Shown here one piece after another: positions 11,288-20,360 of a stretch of DNA of 41,018 nt; the stretch's first letter is position 1; each line of letters opens with the position of its first letter. The notes under the pieces are model-generated. The model did no database searches, had not been told where the DNA came from, and was given only the letters and a program-made list of their open reading frames with translations. Where the stretch lies: the NCBI GenBank assembly GCA_016872355.1, contig VGZY01000020.1, positions 1 through 41,018 on the forward strand, read 5' to 3'. Made by a program: the position numbers and the translations under genes. The DNA comes from SAR202 cluster bacterium (GTDB lineage: Bacteria > Chloroflexota > Dehalococcoidia > Lucifugimonadales > VGZY01).

Positions 11288-11362
<75 letters not shown>

Positions 11363-11375
11363 ATAGTTGATTACA

Positions 11376-11410
11376 AAAGGCCCCCGGGTAACATCGGGGG
11401 CCTTTGCTTT
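11376..11410 (+). terminator. Rho-independent terminator of the 23S-tRNA unit
   Basis: An 11-bp perfect stem (11376-11386 with 11395-11405), an 8-nt loop, and a T-rich 3' flank (TTTGCTTTT) 14 bases after the tRNA CCA. Confidence 0.9.
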
Positions 11411-11514
11411 TGCCGCAATTTTGCAGCCGAGAGATGGGCGGCGGGTGCAACGTGGTCTGCCAATGTAGCTGCACAGCATGCTGTGCACCGACATTGATCG
11501 CGCCGGGACTTCCG

Positions 11515-13056
11515 TTAAACGATCTCCGGCCACTTGTGGCCGCGCGGGTCCAGGACGCGCGTGGGCGAGAAGTACTCGCGGGGGTAGTCGTCAGGGCCGG
11601 GGATGCCGAGGACCTGGTCCACGACGTGGCGGGCGGCGTTGAAGTGGACGCCGGAGCCGGAGCCGCACATGCCGGCAATGATGTACTGGCGGCGGCCGTC
11701 CATGACGCCGACGATCGGGAATTCGTCGTCAGTGAAGCCGGCTGTGCAGCTCCATTCACGGGTCAGGTTCATGCGACTACGGCCGAAGCGGCGTTGCACC
11801 TCGGCGATCATGTACTTTGTTATGAAGTGCGAAGGCTTGATGCGGCCGGCGCCGCGGTAGCTGATGCGTGTGGCGTCCGAGCCGAAGATGACGCCGTCGT
11901 GGTGCTTGCCGAACCAACCCTCCGTGGACTGTATGCTTATGTCGCGCTTCATGCTGTCCGGGCCGCCCTCCACGTATCCCCCCTGCGTTTGCGTGGGGTG
12001 GAGCCTCCCGATGAACTGCGGGTGTAGAAGAGCGGTGTAGGACTCGGTCGCGTTGATTATGTACTTTGCGCGGATTGAGCCGCGGGTGGTGCGGACCTCG
12101 TACAGATCGCCCTCCGTTAGCACGTCGGTGACTCTGGTGTTGCTGAAGAAGGAAATGCGCTCGTCTTCCAGCGCCCTGCCAAGGAGCGACCACACCCACT
12201 TTGCCGGGTGCCACGAGCCGGCGCGCTGCGAGAAGCCAGCCGAGTGGTCCAGGCTCATGCCGGTGAGCTCCAGCACCTGCTTGGGCGGAATTTTGACCCA
12301 GTCGTCGAAGCCGGCCTCGCGGCCGAGGCGGACCGACTCGTCAAGGGCTTCCTGCGCCTGCACGCTGCGGCCCTGCACCCAGCCATTGCGGGCGTAGTCG
12401 ACGTCGAACCCTTCGTCCTTGATCGTTTGCTGAATCATGTCCGCGTTCTTGTATGCGGCCTTGACGTACGCCGCAGCGAACTGCGAGGCGAGCCTGCCGC
12501 TCTGCTCCGGGGTGAGGTCCGCCCTGAACTTGTCAAGGTGCTTGAGGACGGTGTGCCGGGCGTAAGCGTAGAAGCGCCCCATGACTATGGTGCCCTCGTT
12601 GCGGCCGCTGGAGCCGGAGGATGCCTCGTTCATTTCAAGGACGGCCATAGTGCCGCCCTTGCGCTTCGACCAGTGGTACGCGCACGCGGCGCCGGTGAAA
12701 CCCGCGCCGATGACGACGACGTCCACTTGTTGGGGCAGCGTTGCCTCCGGGTCTTTCGCCCACGGGTGGTTGGCGAGAGGGTTGGTGGCGGCGAGCCAGA
12801 TGGAGGTGGTCGAGACGGCCTTTGCGGAGGTTACAGTGGTGAGGGCGTCGGGGATCTCAATGAAGGTCTGGCGGAATCCCCAACCCATGAAACGCAGGAT
12901 CTGCAGGGGTCTCGGTTGGCCCGGCCACTTGATTTCCAGGTAGCTGCGGGCGGCCGCGAAATCATGGCCATGCAGGCCGGTGAGGAGACCGGCGGCGACT
13001 TTCAGGCGGAATACCGGAGAGGCCCGGGGCGCCTTCTGGTCGAGTCTTGGCGGCAT
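11515..13056 (-). CDS. FAD-dependent oxidoreductase (DAO family)
   Basis: 513 residues; the ATG has GGAG 7 bases upstream. After a ~110-residue N-terminal extension comes the Rossmann dinucleotide fold 'VVVIGAGFTGAACAYHW' (about 111-127). 'SSGSSGRNEGT' follows, as in the glycine/D-amino-acid oxidase (DadA/PuuB/ThiO) superfamily. Near the end, 'AGFTDDEFPIVGVMDGRRQYIIAGMCGSG' carries the second FAD-contacting segment. Family members oxidise secondary or primary amines, with FAD reduced and then re-oxidised by O2 or a quinone. The substrate here is unknown. The N-terminal extension is unusual but in frame and of normal composition. It is transcribed toward the tRNA terminator and away from the ABC transporter genes. 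Confidence 0.85.
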   Translation of the reverse strand: MPPRLDQKAPRASPVFRLKVAAGLLTGLHGHDFAAARSYLEIKWPGQPRPLQILRFMGWGFRQTFIEIPDALTTVTSAKAVSTTSIWLAATNPLANHPWAKDPEATLPQQVDVVVIGAGFTGAACAYHWSKRKGGTMAVLEMNEASSGSSGRNEGTIVMGRFYAYARHTVLKHLDKFRADLTPEQSGRLASQFAAAYVKAAYKNADMIQQTIKDEGFDVDYARNGWVQGRSVQAQEALDESVRLGREAGFDDWVKIPPKQVLELTGMSLDHSAGFSQRAGSWHPAKWVWSLLGRALEDERISFFSNTRVTDVLTEGDLYEVRTTRGSIRAKYIINATESYTALLHPQFIGRLHPTQTQGGYVEGGPDSMKRDISIQSTEGWFGKHHDGVIFGSDATRISYRGAGRIKPSHFITKYMIAEVQRRFGRSRMNLTREWSCTAGFTDDEFPIVGVMDGRRQYIIAGMCGSGSGVHFNAARHVVDQVLGIPGPDDYPREYFSPTRVLDPRGHKWPEIV

Positions 13057-13164
13057 CGGCGAACTCCAAAACGGACTTTCGGGGAGTTTACATCCGCCAA
13101 AATCGATATGTCAAAGCTGGTCTGCGGGAATGGGCCTTTTCGGCCACGTATAACCTTTCTTTTG

Positions 13165-13193
13165 TTGTTAAGCGCGCCGCGCCGTTGTAGACT
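13165..13193 (+). promoter_or_regulatory. Possible promoter for the ABC transporter operon
   Basis: TTGTTA (13165-13170), a 17-base spacer and TAGACT (13188-13193), 74 bases before the first ABC gene. The match is moderate. Confidence 0.4.
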
Positions 13194-13266
13194 AATTCCA
13201 TTGTTCAAATCCGCACTTGCTCTCCCCACTTCCCTCAGGGCCTCCGGCGTAATCCCAGGCAGGTAA

Positions 13267-15063
13267 ATGAAAGTACTTCTCAGGATTCTGAGCATGGCCG
13301 TCAACCACAAGGTCTGGTTGGCGGGTGCTTATTTCTGCATGATCGGCGGAGCAGCATCCTCGCTCCTGCTGCCGCACCTCTTTGGGGACGCCATCGATGA
13401 GTTCGCCCTCATCCTGGAAACCGGTGTATTCACGAACGCCGTCCTGGTGAGAATGGCGCTAGCCATCCTTGCAACTAGCGTTGTGATAGGCCTGATGGGG
13501 TTCGGCCAGTCCTTTTTCGCACAGTCGCTCAGCGAGGCGACCGTATACGACATCCGCAATAACTTCTTTGACAGGGTCCAGCGTCTGAGCTTCGCTTTCC
13601 ACGACAAGCAGCACACCGGCAACCTGATGTCCCGGGCGATCAGCGACGTGGAGTCGATGAGGGTATTTGTCTACATAGGCCTCGTCGAGCTGCCCTGGCT
13701 CGTGCTGGTCTTCACCGCCACCGGCGTGCTGATGGTTATGGTGAACTGGAAGCTCGGGCTGGTTGCGGTGACGATCATGCCGATAATAGGCGCGATCTCG
13801 ATAGTAATCCGCGGCAAGATCCGGGGCACCTGGAACGAGATCATGGAGTATATGTCCAGGCTCAGCACGGTGCTCCAGGAGAACCTGACGGGGGTCCGGG
13901 TGGTCAAGGCGTTCGGCATCGAGCGTTTTGAGCAGGCCAAGTACGACGTTCACAACACGGATGTGCGGAAGCGTTACTTCCGCCTGTCTAAGCTGCAAGC
14001 GTCCAATAACACAATGGTGGGCACTACATACTTCTCCGGAATGGGCCTGACGCTACTTTTCGGCGGCTACATGGTGGTCAACGGCGAGATGACGGCAGGC
14101 CAACTAGCCCAGTTTCTGTTCTACCTGCAGATACTTATGGGGCCGATCTGGAGCATCGGCGGGCAGGTGAACGCGGTGGCGAGGGCCCTCCCGGCGGGAC
14201 AACGCCTGTTCGAGATACTCGACACAAAGTCGGCGGTTGTTGAGCGCGAGAAGCCCCTGGAGCCTCAGAGGACCCGGGGCGCAGTAAGGTACGAGGGCGT
14301 CAACTTCAGCTATAAGGCCGGAACGCCGGTCCTGAAGAACGTGGGCATCGCGGCGGCGCCGGGACAGGTGATAGCCCTGGTGGGCGCGCCGGGCAGCGGC
14401 AAGAGCACTATCGTTAACCTGATGCCGCGGTTCTACGATGTCGACTCCGGCCGCATCACCATCGACGACATAGACATCAAGGACGTTTCGCTGAAGTCTT
14501 TGCGGCGCAACATCGGAATTGTCCAGCAGGACGTGTTCCTCTTCGGCACGACAATCCGGGAGAACATCGCGTACGGCCGCGAGGACGCGACTCTAGAGGA
14601 AGTGATCGCCGCCGCGAAGGTGGCGCAGCTCCATGAGCACATTGCGTCGCTGCCCGCGGGCTATGAGACCGAGTTGGGCGAGCGGGGATCGACGCTGTCC
14701 GGCGGGCAGCGCCAGCGCCTTTCCATCGCCCGCGCGGTGCTTCTGGACCCGCCGATTCTCATCCTCGACGACTCAACATCCAGCGTGGACGCGCATACGG
14801 AGGAGCAGATCCGGACCGCGATGGAGGCGGTGATGAAGGGCCGGACCACCTTTGTAATTGCGAACCGGCTGGGCACCGTGCACCGGGCCGACCAGATCCT
14901 CGTGCTCAAGGACGGGCAGATTACGGAGCGCGGGACGCATATGGAGTTGCTCGCCAAAGGCGGGATATACAAAGACATTTACGACCTGCAGCTGAGGCCG
15001 CAGGAAGAGGTGCTGCACGAGTTCGACGTGAACACGCCTTCGGCGCTGCAGGAGGCCAAGTAG
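13267..15063 (+). CDS. ABC exporter half-transporter with degenerate ATP site (subunit 1)
   Basis: 598 residues: a six-helix exporter membrane domain (about 1-310) followed by a nucleotide-binding domain. Walker A is 'GAPGSGKST' near 373-381, the signature is an intact 'LSGGQRQR' near 477, and Walker B is 'ILILDD', where the catalytic Glu is Asp (D502). The switch His is Asn (N533, 'IANRLGT'). Those two losses are the hallmark of the degenerate subunit in heterodimeric type IV exporters such as TM287/288, BmrCD and LmrCD. The partner is the next gene, whose GTG start overlaps this stop (TAGTG). Substrates of relatives are drugs and lipids; none can be assigned here. Confidence 0.93.
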   Translation: MKVLLRILSMAVNHKVWLAGAYFCMIGGAASSLLLPHLFGDAIDEFALILETGVFTNAVLVRMALAILATSVVIGLMGFGQSFFAQSLSEATVYDIRNNFFDRVQRLSFAFHDKQHTGNLMSRAISDVESMRVFVYIGLVELPWLVLVFTATGVLMVMVNWKLGLVAVTIMPIIGAISIVIRGKIRGTWNEIMEYMSRLSTVLQENLTGVRVVKAFGIERFEQAKYDVHNTDVRKRYFRLSKLQASNNTMVGTTYFSGMGLTLLFGGYMVVNGEMTAGQLAQFLFYLQILMGPIWSIGGQVNAVARALPAGQRLFEILDTKSAVVEREKPLEPQRTRGAVRYEGVNFSYKAGTPVLKNVGIAAAPGQVIALVGAPGSGKSTIVNLMPRFYDVDSGRITIDDIDIKDVSLKSLRRNIGIVQQDVFLFGTTIRENIAYGREDATLEEVIAAAKVAQLHEHIASLPAGYETELGERGSTLSGGQRQRLSIARAVLLDPPILILDDSTSSVDAHTEEQIRTAMEAVMKGRTTFVIANRLGTVHRADQILVLKDGQITERGTHMELLAKGGIYKDIYDLQLRPQEEVLHEFDVNTPSALQEAK

Positions 15064-16910
15064 TGGCAACCGCAGTCAAGCTTGATGAGAAGGCCCGGAA
15101 GGACCGCGAGAAGCTGGAGAGCGAGACTTTCGGCTCCGCCTATAACAAGGCGGTGGTGGTGCGCTTCGTCAAGTACGTGGCGGCGCTGCCGATCCGGAAG
15201 ATGGTGCTCCTGGCATTCGTCTCCCAGGTCCTGTACGGCGTCACGATAGTCTGCCTGCCGTGGATCATCAAGCTGGCCGTGGACGGCTACATCCTCAAAG
15301 GCAACCTGGACGGCCTGAAATGGGTCGTCCTCCTGTTCTTCCTCAACTTCGGCTTGAACAGGGTGGGCCAGTTCTTCATGGAGGTCTCGCTGATCCGGGC
15401 CGGGCAGACGATCCTCTACAGCCTGCGGCGTGACATGTTCGCGCACATGCAGCGACTCTCCCTTTCCTTCTACAACAAGACCGAGGTTGGCCGCCTCATG
15501 TCGCGCGTGCTGGGGGACGTGGGCCAGCTCCAGGAGCTGCTCACCATGGGCGTGGCTATGACGGGCGACCTTATCACGCTCGTCGGGATCACAATTGCGC
15601 TGGCGCTGATTGACGTCAAGCTCGCGCTCCTTTCGCTTTGCTTCCTGCCGGCGCTCTTCATCATCGCTTATTTCTGGCAGCCGAGAGCGAAGAAGTCGTT
15701 CATCCGCGCTCGGCAGGCTATTTCCACGGTCAACGGCGAATTGAACGAGAACATCACGGGCGTCCGTGTAGTCCAGAGCATGAACCGGGAGCAGCGGAAC
15801 CTCCAGATATTCGACGGCAAGAACCGCGAGAACTTCAACGCGACCGTTGCGGCAACGAAGATATCCACCAGCCTGGTCCCGATTGTCGATATTCTGAGGG
15901 CCCTGTCAATCGGAGCGGTCATATTGCTCGGCGCACGGATGGTCGCGGCCGGCGAGATCGAAGTGGGCGCGCTGCTGGCCTTCATGCTCTATATCCAGCG
16001 ATTCTTCGAACCTATTCGCAGCTTGACCACGCAATACACCCAACTGCAGCGTTCTATGGCTTCCGGCGAGCGCATCTTCGAGCTGCTGGACACGAAGACC
16101 GAAGTGATGGACGCTGAAAACGCGAAGGACCTTCCTCCGGTGAAGGGACGCATTGAGCTCCAGGGTGTCCGGTTCGGATATGCCCCGGGACAGGAGATCA
16201 TAAAGGGCGTCGACCTGGTTATTGAGCCGGGCGAGACCGTCGCAATCGTGGGACCCACCGGCGCCGGGAAGACGACGCTGACCTCACTTATCGCGCGTTT
16301 TTACGACGTGCCGCGCGGGCAGGGCGCAATACTGGTGGACGGCCAAGACATCCGGGATGTGACGCGTCACTCGCTCTCTCACCAGATGAGCATGGTGCTG
16401 CAAGAACCTTTCCTGTTCTCAGGCACGGTGAGAGAGAACATACTCCTGGACCATTCGGATGTGCCGCAAGAGAAAATGGTCGAGGCGGCGAAGGCCGTGG
16501 GTGCGCACGACTTCATAATGAAGCTGGAAGACGGCTACGAGACGTTCCTTGAAGAGCGCGGCGTGAACCTGAGCGTCGGCCAGCGGCAGCTCATTAGCTT
16601 CGCGCGCGCTATTGTGGCGGACCCGAAGGTGCTGGTGCTTGACGAAGCGACCGCGAACATCGACAGCAGCACCGAGCTCCAAATTCAGAAGGCGCTGCAG
16701 GTGCTGCTGAAGGGGCGTACGGCTATTGTGATCGCCCACAGGCTATCGACCATCCGCGGAGCGGACAAGATAGTCGTCCTCGATAAGGGACGGGTGGTAG
16801 AGGTGGGGAATCACAACGAACTCACGTCGCGCAATGGGCTATACGCGCACCTGTGCCGCATGAACTATGCATCGCTCCAGGGTGCGATGGAAGCGCACGC
16901 GAGGGGCTAG
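15063..16910 (+). CDS. ABC exporter half-transporter with catalytic Walker B (subunit 2)
   Basis: 615 residues from GTG, overlapping the previous stop by one base, so translation is coupled. Membrane domain about 40-340, nucleotide-binding domain after. Walker A is 'GPTGAGKTT' near 397, Walker B has the catalytic Glu ('VLVLDEATANID', E528) and the switch His is present (H559). The signature is 'LSVGQ', with Val in place of the first Gly (V505). Together with subunit 1 this leaves one consensus ATP site (Walker A/B of subunit 2 with the signature of subunit 1) and one degenerate site. It is therefore an obligate heterodimer. The 3' end overlaps the convergent ridA-like gene by 4 bases. Confidence 0.93.
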   Translation: MATAVKLDEKARKDREKLESETFGSAYNKAVVVRFVKYVAALPIRKMVLLAFVSQVLYGVTIVCLPWIIKLAVDGYILKGNLDGLKWVVLLFFLNFGLNRVGQFFMEVSLIRAGQTILYSLRRDMFAHMQRLSLSFYNKTEVGRLMSRVLGDVGQLQELLTMGVAMTGDLITLVGITIALALIDVKLALLSLCFLPALFIIAYFWQPRAKKSFIRARQAISTVNGELNENITGVRVVQSMNREQRNLQIFDGKNRENFNATVAATKISTSLVPIVDILRALSIGAVILLGARMVAAGEIEVGALLAFMLYIQRFFEPIRSLTTQYTQLQRSMASGERIFELLDTKTEVMDAENAKDLPPVKGRIELQGVRFGYAPGQEIIKGVDLVIEPGETVAIVGPTGAGKTTLTSLIARFYDVPRGQGAILVDGQDIRDVTRHSLSHQMSMVLQEPFLFSGTVRENILLDHSDVPQEKMVEAAKAVGAHDFIMKLEDGYETFLEERGVNLSVGQRQLISFARAIVADPKVLVLDEATANIDSSTELQIQKALQVLLKGRTAIVIAHRLSTIRGADKIVVLDKGRVVEVGNHNELTSRNGLYAHLCRMNYASLQGAMEAHARG

Positions 16911-17329
16911 GTCTTTCTGCCCTCCGGGATCACCGCGAAGACATCGATTTCGAAGTCCACATACGGCTCCGCGAGCGCCTTGCACACGATGCCGGTGGAG
17001 ACCGGGTAGACGCCCTTCATGTGCCTGGCGATGACAGGGTACACGAGGTAACGGTACTCTCGTTTTGTGACGTATGGCGTCACCTTGCAGATATCCTCCA
17101 TCTTCGCGCCGACTGCCTCCAGCAGCGTTTTCACGCACTGCATTGCGTTCTCCGCCTGCGCCGCGGGATCTCCACGCCCGACGAAACCCTTCCCGTCCAG
17201 CGTGTACCCGGTCTGGCCCTGCAAAAACACCAGGTTCCCCGCTCTCACCGCTTTTGCGACACCGTATTCCAGGTCCGGAAACATCGGTCCGCCTTTTGTC
17301 GACATCAGTCCGTAGCGCTCGTGTTCCAT
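16907..17329 (-). CDS. RidA/YjgF/UK114-family protein
   Basis: 140 residues; ATG preceded by AAGGAGA. The protein has the chorismate-mutase-like RidA fold signature: 'VRAGNLVFLQGQTGYTLDG' at the N-terminal half, 'AAQAENAMQCVKTLLEAVGAKMEDICKVTPYVT' in the middle, and an 'EPYVDFEIDVFAVIP' C-terminal strand. RidA proteins hydrolyse reactive enamines/imines made by PLP or flavin enzymes, or act in catabolic gene clusters (Rid1-7 subfamilies). The Arg that binds the substrate carboxylate in true RidA is not obvious in the C-terminal strand, so this may be one of the non-deaminase subfamilies. Convergent with the ABC operon, divergent from the MFS gene. Confidence 0.85.
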   Translation of the reverse strand: MEHERYGLMSTKGGPMFPDLEYGVAKAVRAGNLVFLQGQTGYTLDGKGFVGRGDPAAQAENAMQCVKTLLEAVGAKMEDICKVTPYVTKREYRYLVYPVIARHMKGVYPVSTGIVCKALAEPYVDFEIDVFAVIPEGRKT

Positions 17330-17417
17330 TGCATCTCTCCTTATGTGCTCCGCCGAACCTGCGGGTCCCTGTCAATGGGGTTACTGTATAACACTTTCAC
17401 CCAAATTTGCCTATTCA

Positions 17418-17435
17418 CATGAGACGCGTTTCATG
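17418..17435. promoter_or_regulatory. Candidate operator between ridA-like and MFS genes
   Basis: CATGAGACGCGTTTCATG is an 18-bp palindrome with a single mismatched pair, centred on ACGCGT. It lies in the 151-bp divergent intergenic region, 46 bases before the MFS start. It looks like a dimeric repressor site; the regulator is not identified. Confidence 0.4.
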
Positions 17436-17480
17436 CATGATACTGCGCGCGTCGTTCATTGAACTCGAGCGAGCCCTGCG

Positions 17481-18827
17481 TTGCGAATAGAGCTGCACCA
17501 CCGAAAGCCGGCCCGGACCGGCGCCTTTCAAAGGCCATCAACCTTCAGGTCAGAGTACGACCGCCCGGAGCGCAAGCGCGGCGCGCGGCTCATGCTGGGA
17601 GAGTCTGTCGTGTCGGCCGTGGTGCAGGGCATTAACGGCAACTTCATGGGTGCGTTCGCCCTCAAATTAGGCGCGTCTACGCTCCAGATGGGGTGGTTCA
17701 GCGCCATGGCGGAGCTCTGCTCGGCCTTCTCCCAGCTCATGTCGCCGAGGGTCGTGGGCTGGATGCACGGCCGCAAGAAGATGATCATCACGACAGCGAT
17801 AGTCAGCGCCCTCCCGTGGGGGCTTATCGCAATGACCCCCAGCCTGCCGGAGGAATACCGGGTCTGGGCGTTCATGGTGGTGGCCTCGCTGGCGCTGTCG
17901 CTGCTCATCATGTCGGACCCCGCGTGGGGAAGCTGGATAACCGATCTAGTCCACACTAGCCGCCGCGGGCGCTATATGGGGCTGCGCGGCTCCATGGTCA
18001 CGCTGGTCTCGGTCGTCATTGGCCTGAGCGGCGCGTTCATGCTGGACCGGCTCCACGGCGCGGTGATGTGGGGATTCGCGATAGCGTTTGTGATTGCGCT
18101 CATCGCCAGATTGGTCTCGGCGCTCCTCTTCACCCAGGTCGTGGACCCGAGGCCGGACATCCGGCTGCGGCCGGGTGTAGCGCCGTGGCACCTGTTTGAC
18201 CATATGGGCGCCACGAAGCTTGGGCGCTATAACTTGTTCATCCTGGTGTTCCACTTCTCGATGGGCTTCGCCAGCCCGTTCTTCAGCGTGTACCTGATCA
18301 GAGACCTCGGAGTTTCTTATACGACATTCGTCACCCTTGGGGTAGTCTCGAATATCGCCGTGGTACTGACGATGCCGTTCTGGGGGCGCATCGCGGACAA
18401 GAAGGGCAACCTGTTCGTTCTGGGCATCGGCGCGGCGTCGGTGGCGGTGTGGCCGGTGATGTTCATTGCCGTCTCGGAGATCTGGTACCTGTACGCGGTG
18501 CATATCATCATCGGCGTGCTTTCGGCAGGGTGGGGCCTCGCGGTACTCAATTTCGTGCTTGAGAGCGCTGACGAAGCGGACCGGCCGGCTGCAGTGGGGG
18601 CGTTTCGCGCAATGGCGTCGCTCGGCCTCTTCTCCGGGACGATTATCAGTGGGGTGCTCGCCACCCGCATGCCGACAATCCTGACGTACCAGATTGCGAC
18701 GATGTTCCTAATCTCCGGAGGGATGCGGTTGGTTAGCGTCGCGGTGCTGTTGCCGCGTGTGGCCGGGAAGAAGGACACCGATGCCGCGCCGGCCAAACCG
18801 GCCGTCGCGGCCCAGGGCGGAGATTAG
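17481..18827 (+). CDS. MFS transporter
   Basis: Up to 448 residues from a TTG; the internal ATG at 17592 (residue 38) is an alternative start and lies just before the first helix. About 12 hydrophobic helices, with the cytoplasmic 'GWMHGRKKM' loop between helices 2 and 3 and 'GRIADKKGN' between helices 8 and 9 (the MFS motif-A positions). A 'HTSRRGRYMGLRGS' segment follows the first half. It is a major facilitator of unknown specificity, probably an exporter. The stop codon is 4 bases from the end of the convergent effector-binding gene. Confidence 0.85.
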   Translation: MRIELHHRKPARTGAFQRPSTFRSEYDRPERKRGARLMLGESVVSAVVQGINGNFMGAFALKLGASTLQMGWFSAMAELCSAFSQLMSPRVVGWMHGRKKMIITTAIVSALPWGLIAMTPSLPEEYRVWAFMVVASLALSLLIMSDPAWGSWITDLVHTSRRGRYMGLRGSMVTLVSVVIGLSGAFMLDRLHGAVMWGFAIAFVIALIARLVSALLFTQVVDPRPDIRLRPGVAPWHLFDHMGATKLGRYNLFILVFHFSMGFASPFFSVYLIRDLGVSYTTFVTLGVVSNIAVVLTMPFWGRIADKKGNLFVLGIGAASVAVWPVMFIAVSEIWYLYAVHIIIGVLSAGWGLAVLNFVLESADEADRPAAVGAFRAMASLGLFSGTIISGVLATRMPTILTYQIATMFLISGGMRLVSVAVLLPRVAGKKDTDAAPAKPAVAAQGGD

Positions 18828-18831
18828 GGAG

Positions 18832-19296
18832 TCACTTCAGCAGGTAGTACACGTCCGTCTGCGCCTTCGACTGGTCGCCCGTCCAGTGGCCGTAGACCTC
18901 CCAGTTCGGGCCGCGCATAGTGTGGCCGTTGCGGGCGCACCATGCGTGGATGGCCCGGTGGGCCTCGCCCAGTTTGCTGTAATCGCCGGTGTGGGTAGTC
19001 ACCGCGACTGTACCGCCCGGAGTGACCGAGGTCATTACGCGGGACGAAGCGGGCAGGGTGGCGTCTATCTCCACGCCGAACTGGGCGTCGAAGGTCATGT
19101 CGCCGTCCGAGTGGCCGAGCGGGTAGTAGATGACCACATTGCGGCCGAAGGATTTGAAGTCGTTCTTCCTCAGCAGGTCCCAGACCTCTCCGAGATACAC
19201 GGGGATGGCCGTGGATAGCTCGGAGAGCTTCACGTGCGCGCGGACGGCCGCGATTGGCCGCGAGGCGATCTGCGAGGTCCTCGCCTCGTATGGCAC
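18832..19296 (-). CDS. GyrI-like/AraC effector-binding domain protein
   Basis: 154 residues from a GTG placed one base after the pirin stop codon, so the pair is translationally coupled. The sequence matches the stand-alone effector-binding (GyrI-like, SOUL-related) fold: 'AHVKLSELSTAIPVYLGEVWDLLRK' helix, 'YYPLGHSDGDMTFDAQFGVEID' strand region and 'VAVTTHTGDYSKLGEAHRAIHAWCARNGH', ending 'GPNWEVYGHW'. Such proteins bind small hydrophobic ligands. There is no DNA-binding domain, so it is unlikely to be a repressor itself. Confidence 0.75.
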   Translation of the reverse strand: MPYEARTSQIASRPIAAVRAHVKLSELSTAIPVYLGEVWDLLRKNDFKSFGRNVVIYYPLGHSDGDMTFDAQFGVEIDATLPASSRVMTSVTPGGTVAVTTHTGDYSKLGEAHRAIHAWCARNGHTMRGPNWEVYGHWTGDQSKAQTDVYYLLK

Positions 19297-19297
19297 T

Positions 19298-20263
19298 TTA
19301 CCCCTCCGCCCTCTTCGCCGGGATGACCCCCATCTTGCCCGCGTGGTAGTCCTGGAACGCCTGGATGAGCTCCTCGCGCGTGTTCATGACGAACGGGCCG
19401 TACCATGCAATATTCTCTCGAATCGGCAGGCCGCCGAGGACCAGCGCCTCGACGGTATTTGAGCGCGCGTCCTGGACGGCGTCTGCATGCAGTGTAATCT
19501 GGTTGCCCTTGCCGAGCGCGACGGTCTGGCCCTCCCTGATCGGCCGCCGCTCGTCGCCTACTGTGCCGTAGCCCGCGAGGATGTACACGAGGGCGTTGAA
19601 ATCCGGCTTCCACGGGAGCTGCAGGCGCGCGCCGGCGCTCACGCTGACGTGGGCGTAGGTGATGGGCGTGCGCGTGGCGCCGGGGCCGCTGTGGCCGCCG
19701 AGGTCGCCGGCGATGAGGCGGATGAGCGCGCCGCCGTCCTCAGACGCCAGGAGTTTCACTCTATTCGCATCCACGTCCTGGTACTGGGGCGGCGTCCACT
19801 TGAGCGCCTTCGGCAGGTTCACCCAGAGCTGCGTGCCGTGGAAGAGGCCGCCCTTTGTGAAGATGCGCTCGGTGGGCATCTCAGAGTGCACGATGCCCGC
19901 GCCCGCGGTCATCCACTGCGTCGCGCCGTCGGTGATGAGGCCGCCGCCGCCGTTGGAGTCGCGGTGCTCCAGCTCGCCGTCCATCATGTAAGTGACGGTC
20001 TCGAAGCCGCGGTGCGGGTGGTCCGGCGCGCCCTTCGCCTCTCCGGGGGAGTACTCCACCGCGCCCAGGTGGTCCAGCATCAGAAACGGGTCCGTGAGGC
20101 GCAGGTCCAGGCCGGAGAAGGCGCGGCGGACCTCGAAGCCCTCACCCTCAAGCATCCTGGGCGCGGTAACGACGGTCACTACGGGACGGTCCACGGCGTC
20201 CTCATGCGGTCGCGGCATGACGCGGGGGAGGGTAAGGATGTTGTCTGGGCGTACGGCTGGCAT
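19298..20263 (-). CDS. Pirin family protein
   Basis: 321 residues from ATG at 20261-20263; a TTG 39 bases further up is less likely. Bicupin with the pirin metal site: 'DHPHRGFETV' (H82, H84), and 'GAGIVHSEMP' (H126, E128) supply the four ligands. The C-terminal half has the second cupin ('ITLHADAVQD', 'LVLGGLPIRENIAWYGPFVMNT'). Bacterial pirins have quercetinase or regulatory roles; the substrate is not predictable. It is followed immediately by the effector-binding gene, forming a two-gene operon. Confidence 0.9.
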   Translation of the reverse strand: MPAVRPDNILTLPRVMPRPHEDAVDRPVVTVVTAPRMLEGEGFEVRRAFSGLDLRLTDPFLMLDHLGAVEYSPGEAKGAPDHPHRGFETVTYMMDGELEHRDSNGGGGLITDGATQWMTAGAGIVHSEMPTERIFTKGGLFHGTQLWVNLPKALKWTPPQYQDVDANRVKLLASEDGGALIRLIAGDLGGHSGPGATRTPITYAHVSVSAGARLQLPWKPDFNALVYILAGYGTVGDERRPIREGQTVALGKGNQITLHADAVQDARSNTVEALVLGGLPIRENIAWYGPFVMNTREELIQAFQDYHAGKMGVIPAKRAEG

Positions 20264-20360
20264 GTGTGCCTCGCTTGGCGTTGCATTTGGTTGTACACGC
20301 AATTAGATGCGCGGTTGGTTATGGAGATTTTACCCTAAAGAAGGAAGATCAAGCGCCGAG

